Of a DNA stretch of 64,000 nt, positions 26,050 through 33,128 are shown one piece after another. The translations under genes were made by a program, and so were the position numbers. How positions within the stretch are numbered: position 1 is the stretch's first letter; every line of letters begins with the position of its first letter. Origin of the DNA: Actinopolymorpha pittospori (lineage in GTDB: Bacteria > Actinomycetota > Actinomycetes > Propionibacteriales > Actinopolymorphaceae). A model generated the notes under the pieces. It had not been told where the DNA came from and ran no database searches. It saw only the letters and a program-made list of their open reading frames with translations. The stretch is taken from the NCBI RefSeq assembly GCF_014873875.1, contig NZ_JADBEM010000001.1, positions 682,001-746,000 on the forward strand, read 5' to 3'.

Positions 26050-27512
26050 TACTACAGCCGTAATTCGTAATCTTGGTTTCGTCGTCGGTAGTGGCAGAGT
26101 CGGGCGTGGTGTTGGTGGTGGCGGCGGAATCGGCTCCATCGGATGGTGTGGGTTAGGGGGTGGCTTGGGTGGGTGATGGTGGCTCTGAGGTGCCGGATCT
26201 CGTTGCAGGTTAGGGGAACCATTGCTCTGCTGGGGTCGGGATGGCTGTCTGGGCCTGCTTGGACGGCGAGGAAGGCGTGGGCGAGCATGGCCAGGGTGGT
26301 CCAGCGGTGCCAGGAGGTCCAGGTACGGACTTGGTGCTCGTCCAGTGCGGCGCACCCTTTGCCGACTTGGATGTTCTCCTCGATTCGCCAGCGAGTTCCA
26401 GCGACCGTGGCCAGTCTTGCCAGGCTGACGTCGGTGGTGGCATGGCACAGGAAGTAGGCCTGTTCGCCGGTGGCCGGATGGCGGCGGACCAGCAGCCACC
26501 GGTAGCCAGCTCGGCTGAGGTTTGCCAGACGGGTGAGGGCCCAGTGGTAGAGCCGTTCGCCTTTGCTGCCTTTGCCGGCCGAGGCCAGGTGCCAGTCGGT
26601 TGCCGGTAACTGCGCGGCGAACTCATCGGCTCGCATTCTGCCGGTGCCTGTGCCGGTGCTCGTGTCTGCTGGAGTGGGGATCTGGGTGTCGCATGAGACT
26701 GCCATGACGTAGTTCAGGTGTCGTTCCTCGAAGGCTTGTCGCAGTCGGGGATTGTCGCCGTAGGCCTCATCGGCGCTGACCCACCCGGGCAGGATGCCGG
26801 CGGCCAACGCCCGGTCGGTCATGGCCAGCGCCAGCTGCGGTTTGGTCTGAAACTCCACATCTTCAGGCACGCCGGCCTCCGCCAGCCGGCCCGGATCGGT
26901 TGTCCAGGACTGGGGCAGGTACAGGCCGACGTCGATGAACGCGTGCCCGCGCGGGCTGGCCAGGGTGGCGAACACCGCGACCTGGCAGTTCTCGATCCGA
27001 CCACACGTGCCTGAGTACTGCCGCTGCACCCCCACCGTGTGGCTGCCCTTCTTCTGATCCCCTGTCTCATCGAACACCAGCACCACCCGATCCGGATCCA
27101 CGCCGTCGGTCAGGTTCGCCGCCACGTACTCGGCCAACTCACTTCGCACCGCCGCGTCGTCCCAGACCGCACGGCCGAGCAGATACTGGATCCGATCCGG
27201 GCTGCGGTGCCCGGCATGCTCAGCCAGCGTCCAGCAGTTAGCCCTGGGCAGGCCCGCAAGCAGACCGTCGACCACGTCCCGCGCCGTCCGAGCGGTCTCC
27301 GGCCGGACAAAGCACGACCCAACCCGACGCATCAGCGCGTCCAACTCCCGCTCCCACCCAGCGACCTCTACGCTGAGAGCAGCGGCCGCCGCCTCAATGT
27401 CTATCGTCTTCACAAACGCAGACAATGTCGCGGCGGCCGCGCGCTGTCACAGCAACACGCCGAGCATCAAAACTCCGCCGACCAGCCGAGATCACGAATT
27501 ACGGCTGTAGTA
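26050..27512 (-). mobile_element. IS701-type insertion sequence
   Basis: 1463 bases bounded by 23-base inverted repeats with one mismatch: TACTACAGCCGTAATTCGT at 26050 and its complement ending at 27512. CTAG is duplicated at 26046-26049 and 27513-27516. The single gene is the transposase; its stop codon lies in the left repeat. The near-perfect ends and an intact gene suggest a recent, active copy. Confidence 0.9.
26052..27425 (-). CDS. IS701-family transposase
   Basis: 457 residues. An N-terminal helical region with GLLAGLPRANCWTLAEHAG is typical of the family, followed by the DDE domain: VVLVFDETGDQKKGSH (first Asp), WVSADEAYGDNPRLRQ (second Asp), and RWRIEENIQVGKG (Glu). The C-terminus is basic. 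The whole frame is open. The start could be the ATG at 27425, just before the conserved region; no clear ribosome site was seen. Confidence 0.9.
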   Translation of the reverse strand: MSAFVKTIDIEAAAAALSVEVAGWERELDALMRRVGSCFVRPETARTARDVVDGLLAGLPRANCWTLAEHAGHRSPDRIQYLLGRAVWDDAAVRSELAEYVAANLTDGVDPDRVVLVFDETGDQKKGSHTVGVQRQYSGTCGRIENCQVAVFATLASPRGHAFIDVGLYLPQSWTTDPGRLAEAGVPEDVEFQTKPQLALAMTDRALAAGILPGWVSADEAYGDNPRLRQAFEERHLNYVMAVSCDTQIPTPADTSTGTGTGRMRADEFAAQLPATDWHLASAGKGSKGERLYHWALTRLANLSRAGYRWLLVRRHPATGEQAYFLCHATTDVSLARLATVAGTRWRIEENIQVGKGCAALDEHQVRTWTSWHRWTTLAMLAHAFLAVQAGPDSHPDPSRAMVPLTCNEIRHLRATITHPSHPLTHTIRWSRFRRHHQHHARLCHYRRRNQDYELRL

Positions 27513-27958
27513 CTAGGCACAGCGCCTTCTCAACGGTTCGCTGCTGGTCCTCGAGGCTGCTGCTGGTCAGGTGGAGATGCAGCCGTCGCGGGCCAATCTC
27601 CTTGGTGTCGGAGGTGACGAAGCGGAGCCCGACCTGAGTCTTGCCCTTGCCACCCGGTACCAACGCGCCGCCGGGCTCGGTGCGTACCTCTCGGTCGAGC
27701 AGCCCGGCCCAAAAGGCCGCCACCGCGGTCGCGTCGGCCACATCAAAGGTCACCGCTTCCAGTCCCAGAGCCACCTCTGCACCCTAGGGCGGGCTCCTGG
27801 CGTTGGCGACCCGGTTTCAGCCGCGGCTGAGCTTCGTGCGGGGCAGCGCGACCCGATAGATGCGGCCCTCGCGTACCGATTGAGGAACCTCGACCGAACG
27901 ATCAGACAGTGTTCAACGGCGGCGGCGAACTCGAAACACCTGTCTCGTAAGCGGATCC

Positions 27959-28319
27959 TCAAACGGACACGCACGCGCAGTTTCGGCCCGCTCGGGGCAG
28001 GTTAGCGATGACCAGCTCGTAGGGGTGGTCGATCATCCGCCGAAGCTCGCTGTCTTCGATGGAACCGTCGAGTTCGACGGTGTTCCAGTGCCGGTTTCTT
28101 CTGGGGGTAACCGGGATGGACTGATGGGTAGCGAGCTCGCAGCTCCAGGGCCAGATCCGGGTCGCACTTGAGGTTCACGCTACCTGGGCTCCCCTCGAGC
28201 GGGACAAGGGCGAACATGCAGCCACCGACCTTGAACACCGCGACGCCCTCTCCGAACGGGTAATCCTCGGCAGCTCCCGGCAGGGCGGCACACAGGTCGA
28301 GCACGTCATCTCGGGTCAC
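27959..28319 (-). pseudogene. MmcQ/YjbR-family protein with a frameshift
   Basis: GTG at 28319 overlaps the stop of the upstream PPOX gene by translational coupling (GTGA). The reading gives DDVLDLCAALPGAAEDYPFG and GGCMFALVPLEG, then SVNLKCDPDLALELRARYP. Near 28108 the frame changes; the expected continuation WNTVELDGSIEDSELRRM and IDHPYELVIANLP is in the next frame, ending at 27959. These small proteins adopt a double-wing DNA-binding-like fold of unclear role. One base indel is enough to restore it, so a sequencing error is possible. Confidence 0.75.
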
Positions 28320-28768
28320 GAGGTCTGCGGATTGGTGTAGACGCGGCGGGGGGCGATGAGTACGGCGGCTCGTCGTTCTTCTGCCATCGTTCGGTCGTAG
28401 GTGTCCCAGTCGTTGTGAGTACCACCGGCGGCTCGGAAGATGTCCCGCAACAACAGCCTCAGGGCTTCGCTGTCGACGGCGGGATGCGGGTCGTCAGGAC
28501 CGATGATCTCGGCGTCGCCCTCGACGGTCGCCCATTGCCAGCCCGCCCGGGCGACGATCGTGGCTCGGGGTTCGGCACGCAGATGGCGCAGCTTGCGGGA
28601 GCCGCCGACAGCGACGAGCCCGACAACGCGCCCTCCCCGCAATGGGTGTTCAAGGACCCCGGCGTTGACCACCGACGACTGGACACTGCCATCGCCCCGC
28701 AACGTGTTGATCACACACAAGCCGTGATCGAGAGGTACCAGCTCGGCAAAGGCGGCAAGATCAGTCAC
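28316..28768 (-). CDS. PPOX-class flavin/F420-binding oxidoreductase
   Basis: 150 residues with the split-barrel fold of the pyridoxamine-phosphate-oxidase superfamily: LCVINTLRGDGSVQSSVVN, GRVVGLVAVGGSRKLRHLR, and RATIVARAGWQWATVEGDA. In actinobacteria such proteins commonly use F420 or bind flavin or heme; the cofactor cannot be decided here. GTG at 28768 follows AAAGGA at 9 bases. Its stop overlaps the YjbR start, and its start overlaps the end of the chimeric TetR frame, so the three form one transcription unit. Confidence 0.8.
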   Translation of the reverse strand: MTDLAAFAELVPLDHGLCVINTLRGDGSVQSSVVNAGVLEHPLRGGRVVGLVAVGGSRKLRHLRAEPRATIVARAGWQWATVEGDAEIIGPDDPHPAVDSEALRLLLRDIFRAAGGTHNDWDTYDRTMAEERRAAVLIAPRRVYTNPQTS

Positions 28769-29282
28769 GATGAGATTCCTTTCCAGTCTTGGCCGGCGAA
28801 GTTGCGGATCCTGGCTCTGTCAGGGGGTGGAGTGCGTCGATCCAGCGTTGGATGCGACGGGTTTGGCGGGCCATGATCTCGGGTTGTCCGAGCGTGCTGG
28901 TGAGGATGGCGCTGCCTTGGTGGGCGGCGATCAGTTCGACGGCGAGGTCGTGTGCGTCGCGTCGTCCGAGGGCGCGGAATTGTTGTTCGGCCCAGTCGAG
29001 TGGGATTTGTATCAGTGTCGCGGTGAGCAGGTCTGATCCTTCGGTCTGTTTGGCCAGCTCTGATGACAACGTTCCGTAGGGGGAGCCGTATTGGGCGCCG
29101 TACTGGGCTATCGAGTCCGCGGCCCGTTCGGCCAGTACGCCCACGAGCGCTTTGAGCCGAGCCTTGGGGCTTCGGTGTCGGCGCTCGAGCTCGGCGAGTG
29201 TCGACTGGAGCTGAGCTTCGTAGGTGTGCACGACGCTGCCGGCCGCTACGACGTCGATGCCGTCGTACGACGTCCCCGACAT
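28761..29282 (-). pseudogene. Chimera: start of anmK fused to the C-terminal domain of a TetR regulator
   Basis: The frame opens GLMSGTSYDGIDVVAAG, the diagnostic N-terminus of anhydro-N-acetylmuramic acid kinase, and after about 16 residues becomes VVHTYEAQLQSTLAEL, WAEQQFRALGRRDAHDLAVE, AHQGSAILTSTLGQPEIMAR. That part is the ligand-binding domain of a TetR protein nearly identical in pattern to the intact gene at 29323-29943. The TetR DNA-binding domain and the rest of anmK are gone. The joint marks a deletion after local duplication of the TetR gene. Confidence 0.75.
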
Positions 29283-29302
29283 GAGCCCGATGCACAGTAT
29301 TG

Positions 29303-29324
29303 GACCTTGACTAATGTCAAGGTC
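29303..29324. promoter_or_regulatory. MerR-type operator/promoter palindrome
   Basis: GACCTTGAC (29303-29311) and GTCAAGGTC (29316-29324) form a perfect 9-base palindrome around TAAT. Read on minus it is TTGACC, then 19 bases, then AATACT: the overlong -35/-10 spacing and central dyad typical of MerR-family-controlled promoters. It directs transcription into the anmK-TetR chimera. No MerR gene is in the window. A bidirectional terminator is a weaker alternative. Confidence 0.5.
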
Positions 29325-29943
29325 AATGGGTGCCGCTCGGCGGGTCCGTCGAGGATGCGAGCTCGTCGATCCAGCGTTCGAGTCGTCGTGCCTGGCGGGC
29401 CATCAGCTCCGGTTGTCCGAGCGTGTTGCTGAGCAGGGCGCTGCCCTGGTAAGTGGCCACCAGTTCGACCGCCAGGTCGTGCGCGTCGCGTCGCCCCATG
29501 GCGCGGAACTGCTGCTCCGCCCAGTCGAGCGGGATCCGCATCAGCAGCGCGGCCAGCGGGTCCGTTCCTTCGGCCTGCTTGGCCAGCTCTGAGCCCAGCG
29601 TTCCGTACCGGCAGCCGTAGCGGGCGACCAGCTCGCGCCGCTCCGCGAGCGCACGCACGAGTGCCTTCAGGCGCGGCTTCGGGCGGTGATGCTGGCGATC
29701 CAGCTCGGCGAGCACCGCGGTGAGCTGGTCGGCGTGAGTGCGCACGATCGCGGCCACAATGTCATCTTTGGTTTTGAAGTAGTAGTACAGGTTGCCCACC
29801 AGTACGTCCGCGGCCTGGGCGATGTCCGCGAGCGTCGTGCGCGCCACACCCTGCCGGTACACCAGTTCGCGCGCGGCGGCGACCAACCGCGCGTTCTTGC
29901 CGGGCTGCCCGGCCGTCTCACGAGCCGCCTTTGAGTCAGTCAC
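29323..29943 (-). CDS. TetR/AcrR-family regulator
   Basis: About 206 residues. The HTH at about 15-60 reads LVAAARELVYRQGVARTTLA, then DIAQAADVLVGNLYYYF; the C-terminal domain has WAEQQFRAMGRRDAHDLAVE. GTG 29943 (VTDSKAARE) is chosen; the longer frame to 29970 overlaps a likely -10 box (TACTGT), and GTG 29946 or 29952 also remain possible. It diverges from the esterase gene across a 16-base palindrome (29982-29997) that is its probable operator. It likely represses itself and the esterase or the PPOX unit. A truncated duplicate follows. Confidence 0.85.
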   Translation of the reverse strand: MTDSKAARETAGQPGKNARLVAAARELVYRQGVARTTLADIAQAADVLVGNLYYYFKTKDDIVAAIVRTHADQLTAVLAELDRQHHRPKPRLKALVRALAERRELVARYGCRYGTLGSELAKQAEGTDPLAALLMRIPLDWAEQQFRAMGRRDAHDLAVELVATYQGSALLSNTLGQPELMARQARRLERWIDELASSTDPPSGTH

Positions 29944-29981
29944 CACACTCACAGCATAGACACAGTACAACCTTACCGCTA

Positions 29982-29997
29982 GGTTGGTTAACCAACC
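29982..29997. promoter_or_regulatory. 16-base palindrome, probable TetR operator
   Basis: GGTTGGTTAACCAACC is perfectly self-complementary and lies between the divergent TetR and esterase genes. It overlaps a plausible -35 (TTAACC) of the TetR promoter whose -10 is TACTGT. Confidence 0.65.
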
Positions 29998-30047
29998 AAG
30001 ATTGGCCAGCCGGGGTCGGTCGGTGAACCGATTAGGAGAACCAGGAC

Positions 30048-30968
30048 ATGTCGAGCAAGGAATGGTCCGAGCTGCGCGAGACGTTCGCGGCGTGCGCGCC
30101 CAAGACCATTGCAGCGACCACGGCAGCCGTCATGGCCATCAACCCGGAGATCGACCTGGGTGGCGCCGACCGGTTCTACAGCCTCACCAAGGAGCCGACC
30201 GACGTCACCTACGAGGAGGTCACCGCGGCCGGCTTGCCCGCGATCTGGGCGAACCCGCTGGATTGCGACACTGAGCGGGTGCTGGTCTACTTCCACGGCG
30301 GTGGCTTCGTCAGTGGCTCGAAGGACAGCTACCGGAAAGTCGCCGCGCATCTGGCCAAGGCGGCTGGCGTCCGCGCCCTGATACCGGACTACCGGTTGGC
30401 GCCGATGAACCCGTTCCCGGCACAACTCGAGGACGCGCGGTCGCTGTATGACTGGCTGCTAGCCCAGGGCTATCAACCGTCGAAGATCGCCTTCGCCGGC
30501 GACTCCGCCGGCGGCAACATCGCAACCGGTGCGGCGCTCGCGCTCAACCGGGATGGCGCGGCCCTGCCCGGGGCGGTCGTCGTGTTCTCGCCGTGGTACG
30601 ACATGGAGGCGAACGGGCCGACGTTCGACTCCAACGCGGCCGTCGACGTGGCCATTTCTCGGCAGCTGGTACACAACTTCGCGCCGATGTTCCTTGGTGG
30701 ACAGTCCCCGGCCGATCCATTGGCCAATCCGTTGTACGCAGATCCGGCTGGCCTTCCGCCGTTGTTGCTCACCTGTGGCGGCGACGAGACGCTGCGGGAC
30801 AGCGTGGAGCGGTTCGCCGCGCTGGCCGAGCAAACCGGCGTCGAGGTCGCCCTGCACGTTGCCGACGGTCTGCCACACGTCTACCAACTGCTGGCCGGAC
30901 GGATGCCCGAGGCGGACGCGAGCATCGCCGAGGCCGGGAAGTGGCTGCGCGAAAAACTTGGCGACTGA
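30048..30968 (+). CDS. Alpha/beta hydrolase of the hormone-sensitive-lipase family
   Basis: 306 residues. The HSL signature VLVYFHGGGFVSGSKDSY (HGGG oxyanion motif) is at about 85, the nucleophile elbow FAGDSAGGN at about 150, the Asp in LLTCGGDETLRDS near 250, and the His in DGLPHVYQLL near 280. All catalytic elements are present. AGGAG lies 8 bases before the ATG at 30048. Divergent from the TetR gene, followed 13 bases later by a truncated LLM-type oxidoreductase. Probably a carboxylesterase induced by a TetR ligand. Confidence 0.9.
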   Translation: MSSKEWSELRETFAACAPKTIAATTAAVMAINPEIDLGGADRFYSLTKEPTDVTYEEVTAAGLPAIWANPLDCDTERVLVYFHGGGFVSGSKDSYRKVAAHLAKAAGVRALIPDYRLAPMNPFPAQLEDARSLYDWLLAQGYQPSKIAFAGDSAGGNIATGAALALNRDGAALPGAVVVFSPWYDMEANGPTFDSNAAVDVAISRQLVHNFAPMFLGGQSPADPLANPLYADPAGLPPLLLTCGGDETLRDSVERFAALAEQTGVEVALHVADGLPHVYQLLAGRMPEADASIAEAGKWLREKLGD

Positions 30969-30981
30969 ACGGATCCCGGCC

Positions 30982-31395
30982 ATGCGATTCGCGATATCCA
31001 TCCCGCAAACCGTCGCCGGCGCTTCGTTCGATCCGACCGGCATGGACACCTACCTGGCCCAAGCCGAAGAACTCGGGTTCGACAGCGCCTGGACCGGCGA
31101 GCAGCTGCTCGGCACGCAGCCCATGCTCAGTCCGTTGGAGACGTTGGCCTACGCGGCGGCCCGCACCCGGCAGATCCGGTTGGGGTGCGCGATGGTGGTC
31201 AGCCCGCTGCACAATCCGGTGCACCTGGCCAAAACCATCGCGAGCCACCTGGTTCAGGCGATCGCGGCCGCGTGGCGTCGTGGCCAAGTCCACTCCCTCC
31301 GACCTCTTGGCGTGGCGTGGAACCACCGTAAGCAGTCGACCGACACGGTGGATCCAGGTCATGCGTCAAACCAAACCGCAGACGCGACGTGCTGA
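30982..31395 (+). pseudogene. Truncated LLM-class (F420-dependent) oxidoreductase
   Basis: MRFAISIPQTVAGASFDPTG starts a luciferase-like monooxygenase; ELGFDSAWTGEQLLG and LAYAAARTRQIRLGCAMVV follow, up to about residue 92 (LAKTIASHL). The frame then runs through unrelated sequence to 31395. About two thirds of the barrel is missing. It was the second gene of the esterase operon. Confidence 0.7.
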
Positions 31396-31415
31396 TCGCC
31401 ATACCATGATCGGTC

Positions 31416-32507
31416 GTGGGATTCTCCGTCAAGCTTGCGCCAGGCGTGCGAGTACGTGCCTCCAGCCGTGGTCTTCGAACGAGCGTCGGGCCGCGTGCCG
31501 CCCGAGTCCACTTCGGTTCTGGCCGGACAGGCTTCTCCACTGGCGCCGGGCCGGTCAGCTTCTACTCCAGCGTCGGAGGCAACCGATCGACACGCCGAGC
31601 ACCGTCAACCGGGGCCTCATCCCGCGCCCTGGCCCAGGCCGCGAAGTTGGAGCAGGCGAAGGACCTGCTGGCCGCGCTGCAGAGCATCCTCGAGCTCCAT
31701 CATCCCGACTTCCCCGCCGCTCAGCCTCCGGTGGCGCCTCCGCCGCCTGAGCCTGACCGCGACGCTATCAACGCGCGGCACCGCAAGGCCGCCCTGGCCG
31801 GTATCGGGATGTTCGAACGGCGGGCCCGCGCGCAGGCCAAGGCAGCCGCCGAGATGGCCGCAAGCGCTGAGATAGCAGCGGCAATCGCGAAGAACCAGCG
31901 CCTCCACGCTCAGTACCAGACAGATCTGGACCGGCTGTGGCAGCGACTCCTGCAGAACGACCCAGAGATCGTACTTGGCACTTTGGCAGAGGCATTCGAG
32001 GACAACGACGCCGCCGCGGCCCCTGTCGGCGTGGCAGGTTCTGAGGCGTCCCTCGTCGTACTCGTGCCCACTTCCGCCGCGATCCCCGAGCGGCGACCAG
32101 CCACGACCTCCGCTGGAAACCTGACCCTCAAGAAGCTCACCAAGCGTGAAATCGCTGACTTCTACAAGCTCATGGTCTGCGGATACGTGCTGGCCACCGT
32201 CAAAGAAGCCTTCGCCGTCGCACCCGGGTTGACCCACACGAGCATCGTGGCCCTGCGCGACGACGGTCCGGACGCCTATGGCCACCCCCGCGTCGAGGCG
32301 ATCCTGGCCGCCCGCTTCGCACGCCAGGCCCTGCGCGATGTGCGGTGGACGACAGCCGACGCCGTCCGCATAGTCAGCGACGCCAGCGAACTGCTCACCG
32401 TCAAGCAAGCTGGCGCCAGCAAGGAGTTCGCACCACTCGACCTCGACTCCGAGCCAGACATCGCGAAAGTCGTACAGGCCGTCGATGTCAGCGACCTTCT
32501 CAGCTGA
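31416..32507 (+). CDS. DUF4236 domain protein
   Basis: 363 residues. The N-terminal about 50 residues (VKLAPGVRVRASSRGLRTSV, GPRAARVHFGSGRTGFSTG) match DUF4236, a short glycine/serine-rich module of unknown function found at the start of many bacterial proteins. A helical region rich in Ala and Glu (about 75-180) follows, then a mixed C-terminal domain (KKLTKREIADFYKLMVCGYV, DVRWTTADAVRIVSDASELL). No signal peptide or membrane helix. GTG 31416 fits the domain start. Role unknown. Confidence 0.7.
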   Translation: MGFSVKLAPGVRVRASSRGLRTSVGPRAARVHFGSGRTGFSTGAGPVSFYSSVGGNRSTRRAPSTGASSRALAQAAKLEQAKDLLAALQSILELHHPDFPAAQPPVAPPPPEPDRDAINARHRKAALAGIGMFERRARAQAKAAAEMAASAEIAAAIAKNQRLHAQYQTDLDRLWQRLLQNDPEIVLGTLAEAFEDNDAAAAPVGVAGSEASLVVLVPTSAAIPERRPATTSAGNLTLKKLTKREIADFYKLMVCGYVLATVKEAFAVAPGLTHTSIVALRDDGPDAYGHPRVEAILAARFARQALRDVRWTTADAVRIVSDASELLTVKQAGASKEFAPLDLDSEPDIAKVVQAVDVSDLLS

Positions 32508-32769
32508 CACATGACTAGGTCCTGCATCCGGGCCGTGTGACTTCTCGACGACGACCAGGACAGCTGAAGGGGCAAGTCGGTGTTCGACCACGTAGTGAGC
32601 TGGGTGCGCGAGAGCTGGCTGGCCTCGAACCGACCTGGGTGGTTGCGGCCGGTGGGGTAGTTGGTGCGGCAGCCGTGACCCGGAAGTTCCTGCGCCCCGT
32701 ACGAACGATCGTCAGTTGGCTTACTCGTCGGCAGCGGCTTACTGGTCAGCTGCTCAAGCTGGCGTGTGG

Positions 32770-33117
32770 GATGCAGTTGGAGTACTCCGTCCCGCCCTGA
32801 TCGCCGACGGGCTTGCCGATCTGCAGGTGCGCTCGTCCAACGTCCCGATCGTGTTCTGCGAAACACGGCAACTCGCCGAGGAATGGACCTACCGGTTCCT
32901 GGCCGCCCGCGCATGGGCCGAAACCGAAGATACGGCCCCCCAACGCATCGCACCTGCCGAGGCCGATGCCACCGACCTCGCCGACGCTCCGGTCGCGTCC
33001 GAGCCTTCCACCGCCGAGGTCCGAGCCTGGGCCCGCGCCCACGGCATCACCGTCCCGGACGGAGGCAAGCTCCGCCTCGAGATCTGGGACGCCTGGCGAG
33101 TCACCCACCCGGGCTGA
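32770..33117 (+). pseudogene. C-terminal remnant of an ERCC4-nuclease / Lsr2-like protein
   Basis: LRPALIADGLADLQVR, NVPIVFCETRQLAEEWTYRF is the end of an ERCC4-type nuclease domain. EVRAWARAHGITVPDGGKLR and LEIWDAWR is the Lsr2-type DNA-binding motif (AT-hook-like RGR region replaced). In actinomycetes both occur together in one protein of about 300 residues. The nuclease active site (ERK.) and N-terminus are lost; sequence before about 32770 is unrelated. It precedes the RecD2 gene by 11 bases, an order that suggests a DNA-processing pair. Confidence 0.6.
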
Positions 33118-33128
33118 GAGAGTCACTG

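Larger units (their letters stand above)
25597..27774 (-). pseudogene. VOC-family (glyoxalase-like) gene interrupted by an IS701-type element
   Basis: The 5' part (27774 to 27513) reads MALGLEAVTFDVADATAVAA, and RFVTSDTKEIGPRRLHLHLT. The 3' part (26049 to 25597) reads HHVVLADPGGNELCVIEPG, VGLFWRDALGWPLVWEENE, then LVSLGATRLADLADGVELA. Joining them across one CTAG gives a continuous frame (ALC-LGGRHLDV) of about 235 residues with two VOC domains. Such proteins bind metals or small ligands and often act in resistance or aromatic metabolism. The disruption is clean, so the gene was intact until a recent insertion. Confidence 0.85.
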
